The notes under the pieces are model-generated. The model was not told the origin of the DNA, ran no database searches, and saw only the letters and a program-made list of their open reading frames with translations. Shown in pieces: positions 1 through 10,684 of a stretch of 64,000 nt of DNA. A program made the translations under genes and the position numbers. The stretch comes from CAWAMR01 sp963783095 (lineage in GTDB: Bacteria > Planctomycetota > Planctomycetia > Gemmatales > Gemmataceae): positions 62,001 to 126,000 of the forward strand of contig CAWAMR010000014.1 of assembly GCA_963783095.1 (NCBI GenBank), given 5' to 3'. The stretch's first letter is position 1; every line of letters begins with the position of its first letter.

Positions 1-2745
1 GTTTCAGCCCTGGTCCTGCCGCCCGCCCTGCGTGCAGACGTGAAACTCCCACCGATCCTGTCGAGCCACATGGTTTTGCAGCGGGACATGGCGGTTCCTA
101 TCTGGGGCGTGGCGGCACCGGACGAGAAGGTCACGGTCAAGTTTCGCGACCAGGAAAAGTCGGTCGTTGCCGACGGGGATGGCAAGTGGCTCGTCAAGCT
201 AAACGCTCTCAAGGCGGGCGGCCCAGACGCGCTTACCATCAAGGGTGGCAACACGATCACGCTGGAGGATGTGCTGGTCGGCGAGGTGTGGATCGGCTCC
301 GGACAATCGAACATGCAAGGCTATGCCGAGATTTATGCCAAGGAAGATCCCGTGCTGACCAAGCTGCTCAACGGCGTGCCGTACCCCCAGGTCCGGCTGG
401 CCCGAGCCGCTGGCGGCTGGAAGGTCGCCGACAAGACCAGTGCCCCCGTCTTCTCCGCCTTGCTCTTGCCGTTTGGCATCCGCTTGCACCAGGAACTGGG
501 GGTGCCGGTCGGGCTGATGCTCGGAGCGGTCGGCGGCACGCCGTCGGGCGCGTGGCTGAGCGAGGAAATGTTCAAGGCCGATGCGCTCTGCCACGAGCAG
601 GTAAAGCAGGCGCAGGCAGCCTATGATCCGGCCAAGGCGAAGGAAGCGTATGCGGCCTCGCTGAAGAAATGGGAGGCTGCCGTCGCGAAGGCAAAGGCGG
701 AAAACAAGCAGGCCCCGCGCAAACCGGATTTTCCCCCACTGCCGGGCCACCTTGCCGACGGCAAATTTGGCTACCTGTATGAGCGTCACATCAAGCCGAT
801 GGCTCCCTACGCAGTTCGCGGTGTGCTTTGGGACCAGGGCGAGAACGGCACCGAGGTCGCCGGGGTCGATCAGTTTGCGGTCATGGGAGCGCTCATCAAG
901 GGGTGGCGGAAGGCGTGGGGCCAGGATTTCGCTTTCCTTACGGTGCAAAAGCCGTCGGGCGGCGGGCCTGCCTTCGACCCAACCGACCCCGTCACCGATC
1001 AGGCCGACCCATTCGCGGCCTTGCCCGCCGCCGTGCCGGGTGATATTTCGGAGTACCGCGAATTGCACCTCCGGCTGCGCGAGCACCCGGGCACATTCCT
1101 GGTGACGGCCAGCGATCTTGGCGCTGCCAATCATCCGACCAATAAGTCGGGCTACGGTTACCGCTCCGCCCGTGTCGCACTGGGCGGAGTCTACGGCAAA
1201 CCGGTTGAATTCTATGGCCCGCTTTACAAGTCCCACACCATTGAAGGGAACCGCGTTCGCGTGACGTTCACGCACACCGTCGGCGGCTTGAAGTTCAAGC
1301 ACGGTGCCAAGCTGCAAGGGTTCGCGATGGCCGGCGCGGACAAGACATTCTACTGGGCCGACGCGGCCATCGACGGCGACAGCGTGGTGCTGACTTGCCC
1401 GCGGGTGGCCAAGCCAGTTGCGGTGCGCTATGCCTGGGCCCACGTCCATCCCTGGGCGAACTTGTTCAATGGCGCGGGTCTGCCCGCGTTGCCGTTCAAA
1501 ACAGACTTTCCTCCGGCACAATTGGAAACCGCCCGCGATTGGCACCTGGCGACCGCTTTCGCCATTCCCAAAGAGACGACCAACCACGGCACCGGCTACT
1601 TTTCCCTGGTCACCGGCAAGAATGGCCGGCTCTACGTCGGTGCCGCCAAATACGGCGTCGGTGCCTCCCTCGTCGAATTCGACCCGAGTACGCGCAAGAT
1701 GACGATCGTCTGTGAGACGCACAAAGCGATCGGCACTACGGCCACGGGCTTCGCCGCCCAGTCCAAGATCCATACCCGCAACAACGTCGGCATGAGCGGC
1801 AAGATCTACTTCGGAACCAAGCAGGGCTATCAGAATAAGGACAAGGGTGAGAAGTGGGAAGACTACCCCGGCGGCTACCCGATGGTCTATGACCCCGCCT
1901 CGGGCCAAACCAAGGTCTACCCGATCCCGGTTCCTCATCACGGCATAATCAGCATTACTCCCGACGAGTCGCGAGGCATTGCTTACATCTCAACCTGCGC
2001 AGACCTCTCGCCCGAGAGCAGCCATTTCATGGTGCTCGACCTCAAGACTGGGAAATACCGCGACTTGATGGACTGCTCCCACATTTTCGCGTTCATTTGC
2101 ATCGACCATCTGGGCCGGGCCTATCATCCGATCCGTGGCGGTGAAATCGCCCGTTACGACCCTGCCACCAAAAAGGTCGAACGCCTCAAGCAAACTATCG
2201 ACGGCAAACCGCCTACCAGAGAATCGCTCTTGGCTCTGGAGGTGCCGCACACGATCAACTGGGACATCTCGGGTGACGGCAAGACGTTGTATGCCGTGCC
2301 GATGAGCGGCAACGCCCTGTACGCCTACGACTTGACGGCATCGGGAGAAGTATTGCCGGGCCGCAGGGTTGGTCAACTGCTCGAAGGTTACAACGAGACC
2401 GACTGCCGGGCCATGTGTGTTGGACCGACCGGCGAGGTGTGGGCCGCCGTGACCGGCACCAAGGAAAATGTGCAAATGCGCCTGCATCTGGTCCGCTTTC
2501 GGCCCGGCCACGACCGGACGCCCAAAGACATCGGTCCCGTGGGGCTGGCCAATCCCGACTACACCGAATTCGTCGGCAAGGACGGCAAGCCTCTGGCAAA
2601 TCACCACGGCTTCATCAAGATGCCTGACGGCAAGACGAGATCTCGTTTCGGCATTCTCGGCGTGGCCCAGGGGCTGGACGGCGCGGTCTACTCAATGGCC
2701 CTGGCACCTTTGACCTTGCTGCAGGTCCAGCCACCGAAGGATTAG
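1..2745 (+). CDS. Sialate O-acetylesterase-like SGNH protein fused to a propeller-like domain (5' partial)
   Basis: The frame is open from base 1. Codons before the GTG at 40 encode a hydrophobic run ending in Leu-Arg-Ala-Asp, which looks like the end of a signal peptide, so the real start lies upstream of the window and the protein is exported. The first half is a sialate O-acetylesterase (SASA/SGNH esterase) domain: block I GQSNM with Ser at about residue 90 counted from the GTG, and a late DLGAANHP block with the likely catalytic His near residue 365. From about residue 500 to the end (position 1540 on) the sequence changes to repeated short strands such as GRLYVGAAKYG and YMPV-type blades, which I infer to be a beta-propeller (SMP-30/lactonase-like). 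The esterase half would remove acetyl groups from sugars in periplasmic or external polysaccharide. The fusion is unusual but is read in one unbroken frame. Confidence 0.85.
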   Translation, partial: VSALVLPPALRADVKLPPILSSHMVLQRDMAVPIWGVAAPDEKVTVKFRDQEKSVVADGDGKWLVKLNALKAGGPDALTIKGGNTITLEDVLVGEVWIGSGQSNMQGYAEIYAKEDPVLTKLLNGVPYPQVRLARAAGGWKVADKTSAPVFSALLLPFGIRLHQELGVPVGLMLGAVGGTPSGAWLSEEMFKADALCHEQVKQAQAAYDPAKAKEAYAASLKKWEAAVAKAKAENKQAPRKPDFPPLPGHLADGKFGYLYERHIKPMAPYAVRGVLWDQGENGTEVAGVDQFAVMGALIKGWRKAWGQDFAFLTVQKPSGGGPAFDPTDPVTDQADPFAALPAAVPGDISEYRELHLRLREHPGTFLVTASDLGAANHPTNKSGYGYRSARVALGGVYGKPVEFYGPLYKSHTIEGNRVRVTFTHTVGGLKFKHGAKLQGFAMAGADKTFYWADAAIDGDSVVLTCPRVAKPVAVRYAWAHVHPWANLFNGAGLPALPFKTDFPPAQLETARDWHLATAFAIPKETTNHGTGYFSLVTGKNGRLYVGAAKYGVGASLVEFDPSTRKMTIVCETHKAIGTTATGFAAQSKIHTRNNVGMSGKIYFGTKQGYQNKDKGEKWEDYPGGYPMVYDPASGQTKVYPIPVPHHGIISITPDESRGIAYISTCADLSPESSHFMVLDLKTGKYRDLMDCSHIFAFICIDHLGRAYHPIRGGEIARYDPATKKVERLKQTIDGKPPTRESLLALEVPHTINWDISGDGKTLYAVPMSGNALYAYDLTASGEVLPGRRVGQLLEGYNETDCRAMCVGPTGEVWAAVTGTKENVQMRLHLVRFRPGHDRTPKDIGPVGLANPDYTEFVGKDGKPLANHHGFIKMPDGKTRSRFGILGVAQGLDGAVYSMALAPLTLLQVQPPKD

Positions 2746-2946
2746 GGCCTCGACAAACTACCGCTTGGTCAACGGAAATGCCGATCCGTCGCCCACGCAG
2801 CGACACGATGACCTGCTCTATTCGGGGCCGACCCGCGATTCAACTCGATTTGAGCAAAGACGAAAGCGATGGACAGGCCTGAATGACAAGCGAAGAGGTT
2901 ACGCTGGCGGTAATCGAGGCACTCAAAAAATGATTGGTGCGTTTTC

Positions 2947-5900
2947 ATGAGTATTTTGCATCGTGTCTTTCCCTCAGTTCTCTTCCTTCTCCTGATTGCC
3001 GCGGCCGGCGTCTCGGCCCAGGGCGAAACGCGCATTCCCTGGAAGAACTCGCGGATTCAAGGGACGCCGGAGCGACCTGCACCATATCGCTCGGAGCGTG
3101 CCTTTCCCAAGTTGACCTTTCGCGAGCCTATGTTTCTCATCCGCGCTCCCGGCATCGAGCGCTGGTTCTTGGGCGAACACTGGGGCATGATCTACTCGTT
3201 CCCCAAAGACCCCAAAGTCGAGAAGGCGGATGTCGTCATCGATTTGAAGAAAGACCTCCATAGCTGGGATCCCGCCGGCAATGTCAAAGGCTTTCATGAA
3301 TTATATTCGATGACTTTTCATCCCCAGTTTGCCAAGAATCGATATTGCTATGTCGCCTACATGCTCCGAAGCAAGAACGGGGAAGATCTCAACGATGGCA
3401 CACGCATCTCGCGTTTCAAGCTCTCCGATACCAATCCGCCAAGCATCGATCCCAAGTCCGAAACAATCATGCTCACCTTCCTGAGCGGCGGTCACAATGG
3501 CTGCGACCTGCACTTCGGAAACGACGGATTCCTCTATATCTCCACCGGCGACGGAACTGGCCCCAATCCACCCGACGGCCGAGATACGGGTCAAGATCTG
3601 AGCGATCTGCTGGGGGCGATCTTGCGCATCGACGTCGATCATGCTGAGAAGGGCAGGCCCTACGCAATACCCAAGGACAATCCCTTTCTCGAGACGCCGA
3701 AAGCCAGGCCCGAAATCTACGCCTACGGTCTGCGGAATCCCTTTCGCATGAGCTTCGATCGTCCCACCGGCGATCTGTGGGTCGGCGACGTAGGCTGGGA
3801 ACTGTGGGAGATGGTCCACAAGGTCAAGAAAGGCGGCAATTATGGCTGGTCGGTCAAGGAAGGCCGCCTGGAAATCCGCCCCAACGCCCGGCGTGGCCCG
3901 ACTCCGATTCTGCCGCCGACCATCGAATTTCCGCACACGGAGGCGGCCTCGATCACTGGCGGTTACGTCTATCACGGCAAGCGTTTGCCGGATCTGAACG
4001 GTGCCTATATCTGCGGCGACTGGGCGACGCGCAGACTTTGGGCCACTAAGTTCGAGGGAGATCGCCAGGTATGGCATAAAGAAATCGCCAGCACCGCGCA
4101 ACGGGTCGTTGCCTTTGGTGAAGATGTTGACGGCGAACTATACTTTCTGCACCACGATGAGAAAGGTTCGATCCACTATTTGGTTCCGAACGAGGCAGCC
4201 AGCCGGTTTCGCGACGATTTTCCGCGCAAGCTCAGTCAGACCGGCCTGTTCACGACCGCCGCCGAGCATCGCCTGTCTCCCGGAGTACTGCCGTTCGAGA
4301 TCAATGCCTCGCGCTGGGCCGATCATGCCTCCGCCCAGCGCTTCGTCGCCTTCCCCGACAAGAGTTCAGCGAAGTTGTTCAACAACTATGTCTGGATCGA
4401 AAGCGAATTCTACGGCAGCTTTGTCTTTCCCAGTGCCGGCACCGTCCTCGGTGAAACCTTGTCAATGGAACTGAAGCGCGGCGATCCGGCCAGTCGAAAA
4501 CGCCTCGAAACGCAGATTCTCCATTTCGACGGCACGCTATGGCGAGGTTACAGCTACCTCTGGAATGATGCCGGCACTGAGGCCGACTTGGTCGAGGCCA
4601 GGGGGAAAGACATACAGTTCGATGTCGCCGACGCCGAAGTCCCCGGTGGCAAACGACGCCAGAACTGGCACGTGCCCAGCCGAACCGAATGCATGACTTG
4701 CCACAATCCGTGGGCCGGTATTGCCCTGAGCTTCACGCCGCGACAACTCGACCGCGCCATCGTGGTGGACGGAAAAAAGATCAACCAGGTAGACTACTTC
4801 AAGAAACTCGGGCATGCTTGAACTTTGGCATCACGGCAAGGGCAAAGATGGTCCGCTTGCCGAGCCCTTGCCGCCTGCTTTGGTCGATCCCTACGACACG
4901 AAGGCCGATCTGGATCACCGGGCCCGTTCCTACCTGCAAGTGAATTGCGCCCATTGCCACCAATACAACGCCGGGGGCACAGTCGATATCGATTTACGAA
5001 TCGACCTGCCGCTCGTCAAAACCAAGACGGTCGGCGTCAAGCCGGTGCAGGGAACATTCGGCCTACCCGATGGCCGGCTTATTTCGCCGGGCGATCCCTA
5101 CCGCTCGGTGCTCTACTACCGCATGTCCAAGCATGGCCGGGGCAGAATGCCTCACCTCGGTTCGGAAATTGTTGACGAGCCGGGGCCTTCGTCTCGTGAG
5201 GGACTGGCTCCGGACTCTGCCGGCGAATGCCGACGCCTGGATCATGCTGCATCGCCTTCGCGAACTCGACGAGACGACTGCCCTCGCCAAGGAAAAAGAG
5301 GAAGAGAAAGACGAGATCGCCGATTCGAGCAGGGGCTTCGCCGCCGAGAACGGCCGAACTGAGCCGTCGAGCGCCGACATCGCCCGCGCCAAAGCGGATT
5401 TCGCCAAACGCATCGCCAAGACGGCCAAAGAGCGCCCCCTCGAGAGAATGGAAATCATCCGGAAGCTGCTGACTTCACCGGATGCGGCCTTGATTTTCAT
5501 GGAAGAAATGGCTGCAGGCCGGGTTTTGCCGTCGACTCGACCAGAGGTCGTCAAAGTCGCGCTGAACCATTCCGATCCGCTCATACGCGACTTGTTCGAA
5601 CGCTTCGTGCCGGAGAATCAGCGCATCAAACGTCTCGGCTCGACCATCGTGCCCGAGACTTTGCTCGCCCTCTCGGGAGATGCAGACCGGGGCCGAGAAG
5701 CATTCTTTCAGGCGACATTCCAGTGCGCCACCTGTCACACGGTGAAAGGCAAGGGAGGCCAGGTCGGTCCGGACCTCACGTTGGTCGCGTCCCGTCTTAA
5801 CAAGGCACAGATTCTTGAGAGCATCCTGGAGCCGTCGAAGGTGATTGACGCCAAGTATCTCACCTACGTTGCGGAAACAACAGATGGCAAACTGCATCAA

Positions 5901-6093
5901 GGACTGCTCGCCGAAAAAAACGGATCGGGAAGTGGTATTGCGGCAGATTGGTAACAAGGAACTGCGCTTGCCGGCGCGCGAAATCGTCGCGCTGAAGGCT
6001 CAGAAAACATCGCTCATGCCCGAACATTTGCTTCGCGACGCGACCGCCCAACAAGCAGCCGACCTGCTTATATATCTACAGTCGCTCAAGTAG
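2947..6093 (+). CDS. PQQ-dependent sugar dehydrogenase (GSDH) fused to cytochrome c domains, frameshifted
   Basis: The ATG at 2947 starts a signal peptide (residues 1-25, cut after VSAQG). Residues 40-400 are a glucose/sorbosone dehydrogenase propeller: GGHNGCDLHFGNDGFLYIST, then YAYGLRNPFRMSFD. A planctomycete-type region with CMTCH follows near 4692. The frame is lost near 4812, resumes with CAHCH (4948), shifts near 5185, carries CATCH (5733) with the usual VGPDL motif after it, and shifts again near 5920 before the final LIYLQSLK stop. All parts are present in order over about 1,048 codons, so I read one periplasmic PQQ/multihaem oxidoreductase broken by three single-base indels, probably sequence errors. 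By family it oxidises sugars or alcohols and passes electrons to c-type haem. The substrate is unknown. Confidence 0.85.
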
Positions 6094-6176
6094 TCCGTCG
6101 CTGGCCAAGTCCGTCTGACGCCTCGACGCTTTTCTGTCATTTAGTTAGGGGCGATTGTCACGACCAATACGTTGCG

Positions 6177-6197
6177 CTTCGGTCCGCCCGACCGAAG
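6177..6197. repeat. Short palindromic element, copy 1
   Basis: A perfect 8-bp stem (CTTCGGTC / GACCGAAG) around a 5-base loop, CGCCC. The same 21 bases occur again at 11021-11041. It is in the 256-bp gap after the PQQ dehydrogenase. It could be a small terminator or a REP-like dispersed element; no T-run follows. Nothing else is recognisable in 6094-6349. Confidence 0.55.
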
Positions 6198-6349
6198 TAA
6201 CCACCATTCGCCTTCGACGCACCGGTCGATCAGACCGACGCACTGAACACTCCGCGATGCGCCGGTGCATGGCGTGTGCAGGATGCATCAAATGTGGCGA
6301 CGCGGCCGTGGGCTTTCTGCTTCGATCTCAGTAAAATAGCTGGGGAGTG

Positions 6350-6508
6350 TTGATTTTGGCGGAGGGTCGCGATCTCGAGAAACCATACCTGCTATGCTTA
6401 GGGGACGGATACAGCATCCAGATCCACGAGTCCCAGGCAGAAAAGCTGTTGTGGGACCTACAGTCGGCGGGGCTCGCTGCGGAGCTGGCCGAGCAGACGC
6501 TCGTCTAG
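6350..6508 (+). CDS. Small hypothetical protein (52 aa)
   Basis: A TTG-initiated frame of 52 codons ending in TAG. The product has a plausible protein composition (YLLCLGDGYSIQIHESQAEK, then a helix with LLWDL and LAAELAEQ). No clear Shine-Dalgarno is seen, so the start is weakly set. It lies 25 bases before the next small gene and may form a unit with it. I do not recognise a family. Confidence 0.35.
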   Translation: MILAEGRDLEKPYLLCLGDGYSIQIHESQAEKLLWDLQSAGLAAELAEQTLV

Positions 6509-6533
6509 GAAGATCTGAACAACGACACCGGCC

Positions 6534-6881
6534 ATGAGGAGGTGCGAACGATCGACCTGTCGGGACTTCTTTTTGCAACCGCACTGGACGGAGATCGTTT
6601 GGGGCGGCCAGAAAGTGCTCTACATCTTTCAGCATCACTCAAAGCAGTTCGGGCTGTACTACGAGATGCAGACGACAGAGCTGGTTTCGGAAGTACCTGG
6701 AGGTGAGCTGTTCGCTACGTGCACGGTGGTGCTCGGGGACACCATTTTTATCCCGGTACCTGATGCGGTGGCCAAAACGTTTATACCGACCGATAGCGCG
6801 AAGAAGCGGTTCGAGGTCCGATGCGACCTGCTGTATCCCGAAGTTCCCTTGTCCTTGGCAGATGTCTCTGTCGAGAAGTAG
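6534..6881 (+). CDS. Hypothetical protein (115 aa)
   Basis: ATG start with AGGAGG-like sequence lying just inside the frame, so a start slightly downstream (GTG at 6543) is also possible. The protein is strand-rich (KVLYIFQHH, FGLYYEMQ, TCTVVLGDTIFIPV) and ends VSVEK. No signal peptide or membrane segment. Not a family I recognise. It stands between the 52-aa gene and the GIY-YIG-like gene in the accessory block. Confidence 0.5.
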   Translation: MRRCERSTCRDFFLQPHWTEIVWGGQKVLYIFQHHSKQFGLYYEMQTTELVSEVPGGELFATCTVVLGDTIFIPVPDAVAKTFIPTDSAKKRFEVRCDLLYPEVPLSLADVSVEK

Positions 6882-6998
6882 GTGGCCTCTCGGCCATTTA
6901 ATGCGGCACGGGACGAGCTGCTAGGGATGACCGGTTAACCTTGACGCCGTTGACAGGAAGGCGACCATAGGTGATTTGGTAAATGTACGAGGTGATAA

Positions 6999-7493
6999 AT
7001 GGGGAAGGGCATACGCTCGAAGGTACTTAAGAATCTTCCCGACGACGTTCGCTACCTGGCCCACTTGGCCAGCGGCGAGAATCCGGGGTATATCTATTTC
7101 CTGGTTTCCGACGAATTGGGATTGGTCAAGATCGGCGCCAGCAACCGCTGGACTGATGACAATAAGGTCGCGGTCGATAAGCGAATCAAGGAGATCAAGA
7201 ACGACGTGCCGTTCATAAAGATCAGCCAAGAGCACGTCATTCTCGCTGGTCCGCTCGGCTACAGTGAATCGGATATCCACGACCATTTCGCCGACTACAG
7301 GGTGGGAGGCGAGTGGTTCATTTACAGTGACGATCTGAAACTGTTCGTGGACAAAATTGGCACTTGCCTCCAGCAACAGGACGCTTGGGGAAACGATGGC
7401 GTGATGCCGACAGAGAAGCCTTGGACCTACTTGGAAGCCGAGCCGAAGCCGCCATCAAAAAAGTTCTTTGGCGTGCAGCCCATCTTCAAGTAG
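6999..7493 (+). CDS. GIY-YIG superfamily protein, T5orf172/MUG113-like (164 aa)
   Basis: The protein has the layout of the T5orf172/MUG113 branch of the GIY-YIG nuclease fold: GYIYF at residues 30-34, VKIGAS at 43-48 with Arg50, an ESDIHDHF block at 90-97 (candidate Glu and His), and GEWF at 104-107. These positions match the Tyr/Tyr-Ile, Lys-Ile-Gly, Arg and His/Glu signature of the fold. No other DNA-binding domain is visible in the C-terminal 55 residues, which are Pro/Lys-rich. Members occur in phages and accessory regions, often without known substrates; activity is inferred only. The gene is followed 20 bases later by the next gene in the same direction. Confidence 0.7.
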   Translation: MGKGIRSKVLKNLPDDVRYLAHLASGENPGYIYFLVSDELGLVKIGASNRWTDDNKVAVDKRIKEIKNDVPFIKISQEHVILAGPLGYSESDIHDHFADYRVGGEWFIYSDDLKLFVDKIGTCLQQQDAWGNDGVMPTEKPWTYLEAEPKPPSKKFFGVQPIFK

Positions 7494-7512
7494 GTCGGGA
7501 GTGAACCCGGCG

Positions 7513-8091
7513 ATGCCAAACTCCATCCCCAAGCGCTACTACGACATCCAGTCACCTGTCCTGTGCGGTGACAAGAAGGACCATCTACTTCAGCCCTATC
7601 ATGCGTCGATGCAGGCAGAAGTGGCGGCCTGCAAAGTCGCTTTCCCGAATAGCCTGCTGCTGGTCACCTCCAAGTCGCCCAAGCCCTATAAGCAGGCAGT
7701 GGAGCGCACAGCCTGGTTCTTCAAGCGGGAAATGCGCTACGACTTTCCGCAATATGCGGCAACGGAATACGACAAGAGCCCGTATTGGGATCATAAAACC
7801 GATGCCAACCTGCGCGCTTTCCTGTGGTTTGTGGATGAACACTCCGACCGTGCTGCCAACGAATGGCCCACGATCGGTGCGGCGGCCTTTCGCCTCAAAG
7901 GATCCAAGAAAAAACAGCTATGGTTTTTTGACTGGGCCTGGATTCACCCTTACGAGCGCAGGCGGGGTCATTTGGAAAGGACTTGGCCGTTTTTGTGCAG
8001 CATGTTCGGTAATTTCGCTCTCTCCGAGCCCATCTCTTCTTCGATGCAACGCTTCCTGGTCAAAATGAACCAGAAAGAAGAAACCCCCTGA
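7513..8091 (+). CDS. GNAT-like hypothetical protein (192 aa)
   Basis: I chose the ATG at 7513, with GGGAG 11 bases upstream; the frame is open back to 7468, overlapping the previous gene. The C-terminal third has GAAAFRLKG, then WFFDWAWIHPYERRRGH, and ends with a FALSEPISSSMQRFLVK segment. The beta strand plus RRRGH loop recalls the acetyl-CoA loop of GNAT acetyltransferases, and the last segment recalls the C-terminal domain of Eco1/ESCO acetyltransferases. This is a resemblance by eye, not a firm assignment. The N-terminal 90 residues have no recognisable features. Confidence 0.5.
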   Translation: MPNSIPKRYYDIQSPVLCGDKKDHLLQPYHASMQAEVAACKVAFPNSLLLVTSKSPKPYKQAVERTAWFFKREMRYDFPQYAATEYDKSPYWDHKTDANLRAFLWFVDEHSDRAANEWPTIGAAAFRLKGSKKKQLWFFDWAWIHPYERRRGHLERTWPFLCSMFGNFALSEPISSSMQRFLVKMNQKEETP

Positions 8092-8304
8092 CAATTGACG
8101 ATACGCTTCTAATTCCTCTCCCTCGACGTCCGGCCGCGCCATGGCTCCGAAACGTAACGCCCACTCGTAACGAAACCAGCATATCCCGTTCGCCTCTTCG
8201 GTCGATCAGACGTGCCGGTCGCGGGATGCGCGTCCGGCATTTCGGGTTGGTCGTTTGTATAATGTATAATGTTTCTTTTCCCATCCCGTTCCGAGGGTTT
8301 CGCA

Positions 8305-8856
8305 ATGACAAGTTGGGCCTATCGCGCCACGCCTTCGGGCGCGAACTTTTCGGACACAGTAGTGTTGCTGACACAGTATGCCTTCCTGTGGCGGCCGCTT
8401 TTTAAGGACACAACCCAGAGAAGCGGCACCGGATACCCGCCAACCTACGCATATCTCGGTGCGATCAATCCCGACGCCGACCGCTTGTTCGTGTACTTCT
8501 CTCAGCAAGGAGTGTTGACGTATGTAGGCGGCTACGCTTTCGCACCCATGCGTCCGAGAGCGCGATCCTGCCGGCGCCGTGCCGGCGGTTGTGAGGGTGT
8601 CTCCAAACGATCCTCTCGTGCAGGTGCTCCAACAAGGACCCGGCTACCATCCGGACACCTTTCTCGGGGCCTTCACCGGCTTCGACCTTGTGCCCCTCGA
8701 CGATGGCGCGATGCCGCCAGGTCAACCAGTGTTCGATGGCCAGTACGCCGTGGGAAGGTTTCCGCCAGCGACAGGAGCACAGCCTGCGGTCCACGCTCCC
8801 TCCCCACCATCCGCATCCCCCTGGGTGCCGGACCCACGAACGCCCGCACGATCGGG
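8305..8856 (+). CDS. Hypothetical protein, frameshifted
   Basis: ATG at 8305 with GAGGG 10 bases upstream (8294-8298). Upstream, two overlapping TATAAT hexamers lie at 8256-8270 and may serve as a -10 region. The product (MTSWAYRATPSG...TYVGGYAFAPM) runs to about 8560, where the frame changes; the sequence then continues as VVRVSPNDPLVQVLQQGPGY and FLGAFTGFDLVPLDDGAMPP in another frame. The exact stop is not resolvable and the end given is only the point where the next gene begins. No family recognised. Confidence 0.45.
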
Positions 8857-8857
8857 C

Positions 8858-9637
8858 ATGTGCTTCGGAGTCGACTGGAGTGGCGCCTCAGTCGCTGGCG
8901 ACAAGGTCTCGGTGCGCCGAGCTCGATCCGGCCAAGCACGTCGTTCGATCTGTTAGCAGGCCGTGGCAGGGTCAACCGCCGGTAGATGTGATCGCCGGTG
9001 TCGCGGGTTGGCTCAAGACAATTCGGGACGCCTGGGTCGCGTTCGATTTCCCCTTCGGCATCGCTGCATGCGACCGGATGACGCTCCTCGGAACCACGCC
9101 AGACAGTCCGCGCGCTTGGGCGCGGCGCTGCAAGCGCGCTACGCAGACGCCAACGTATTTATTGACTCGGCAACGAGGAGCGGGTTGATCGGAGTAAACC
9201 GGCGTATGACAGATGGCAATTCGCCGTTCGCACCGCTGCTACTTCAACTAATCCGGCAAACGTACTGGGGGATGCGGCTCCTCGCCCTACTGCCGTCGTC
9301 AATTGCCGTTTTGCCATGGGATCACGCGAGTACGGCTCCGGTGAGAGTCATCGAAACTTGCCCAGCTGTTCTCCTCCGCGCTCTTGGTGAGTCCAACGTG
9401 GGCTACAAGCTTCGACCGGGAAGCGAGATGGTCCGTGAGGATCTCCTTACAAATGTCCTCGCAGCAACGGACTGGACCTGCACCGATGAAGTTCGCACTG
9501 CAGCCGTACGCGACTACGAAGGCAACGCGCTCGACGCGGTACTTGCCGGTCTGGCCGCGTGGCGAGCCTCTGGACAAGACCATGCGGCCGTCGCCACCCT
9601 TCCATCTCGTGAAACGGAGGGACATATTTATGCATGA
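8858..9637 (+). CDS. DUF429 family protein (predicted RNase H-fold nuclease), frameshifted
   Basis: ATG at 8858 gives MCFGVDWSGASVAGDKVSV, the typical opening GVDxSGA strand of DUF429. The frame shifts near 8920, continues with VAFDFPFGI (second conserved Asp), shifts near 9115, and then reads through NRRMTDGNSPFAP, a VIETCPAVLL segment and the closing NALDAVLAGLAAW helix. These are the ordered landmarks of DUF429, a predicted nuclease with an RNase H-like fold. The two breaks are single-base and leave every block in place. Function in bacteria is not established; it sits among other nuclease-like genes here. Confidence 0.65.
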
Positions 9638-9675
9638 CTGCTTTCACAAGTGTCGTTCACATGGTTTCGTGGACT

Positions 9676-9854
9676 TCACTGCGACACTGACCAATCGATC
9701 TGTGCCACCGCGTTGGCAAACTCGCCCCAGTCCGCTTTCATCATCCGTGGCTTTCCTGCTCCGTCCTTGATGTTCACCCGCTTGACTGTCTGTACTCGTC
9801 GGCGACAATGGCATGCCCGGCTTCGTGCTCGGCCTGCCGTTGCTTGTAGCTCAC
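9676..9854 (-). CDS. Small HExxH-type metallopeptidase-like protein, frameshifted
   Basis: Read from the GTG at 9854 the product starts VSYKQRQAEHEAGHAIVADEY. HEAGH is the zinc-binding motif of gluzincin peptidases (as in FtsH-type M41 proteins). A one-base shift near 9790 moves the reading into KRVNIKDGAGKPRMMKADWG and the stop at 9676. The intact product would be only about 60 residues, far shorter than a peptidase, so it may be an M41-like domain fragment or a small standalone family. It is downstream of the PD-(D/E)XK-like gene on the same strand. Confidence 0.4.
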
Positions 9855-9944
9855 GGGCGCACGGGCACCGAACCATTACATCTGCGACGCGGTCATGGAG
9901 CTCACGCTCAAGATGGCCCAAGAAGGCCGCCCGTAAGGGTGAGG

Positions 9945-10684
9945 TTAGTCTACTCCGTTTTCCAGCGCATCCTGCCACTCGGTCTCTTGGCGGAACACTT
10001 CCTCGCCAGCGGCGACCCGGCTGAGCAGATCGCCGAACCGGGGGAACTCGCGGAAGTAGAGGGCGGGGCGATTACCTTGCCTCCGCATGCGGACGACGAG
10101 GATAAAAAAAGTGAACCAACTCGCGTCGTCGAGGGGGTTTCGTTGAGCCGCACCGTGACGACCGGGGTGGCCCGGTGTAGCGCCCAACGAATGCCTGCGT
10201 TGTACTTCTGGTACACAGCGGGGATGGTTGCGCCGTCGGCGGCGTGGAGGATATGCAACATGCTTTTCCCCCGGTGCGCCCTCTCGACGATGAGCTTTTG
10301 AAAATCCTTGCGCACCTTCGGGCAATCAGGATCAACCTCCCCGACGAGCTCCGGCTGGTCCTTCTTCAACTCCAGCAAAATTAGGCGATCGGCGTTGGCA
10401 GTGGCACCACTGTAGACCGCGAAGTCGTGTCGTGCGGCCGTCTCCTTGTCCCCTTCGTCGTCGACGAATCGGTAGGTCTCCTCCGTCGGCACCTCGATCC
10501 CGTAATAACGCTCCGTCCACCCTTCCGCCACTTGGGCCAGCGCGTGCCGCATCTCTGGCTCGCGGAGCTTTGGCTCGTCGTTCCGCTCGGTCTGCGTCAG
10601 AGTCAGCCTGCCGATCGTACGCGGCTGCGGAACGGCGCGAAGCACGGCGGACTTCACAAACTCGCGAAACGCTAGCTGGTCCAC
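9945..10684 (-). CDS. Predicted PD-(D/E)XK nuclease-like protein, frameshifted near its end
   Basis: GTG start at 10684, overlapping the stop of the upstream gene by 13 bases, which suggests translational coupling. Residues 85-107 read ARHDFAVYSG...LILLELKK: an Asp at 87 and ExK at 105-107 on adjacent strands, the arrangement of a PD-(D/E)XK catalytic core. The frame shifts near 10105; the continuation (FTFFILVVRMRRQGNRPALY to QDALENGVD) ends at 9945. I do not know a named family for it, so the nuclease call rests on the motif alone. Confidence 0.5.

Noticed and set aside
199..1941. 580-codon open frame on the minus strand
   Set aside because: It is the antisense shadow of the sialate O-acetylesterase gene; its protein is Arg/Gly-rich with no recognisable motif, while the plus strand has clear SGNH blocks.
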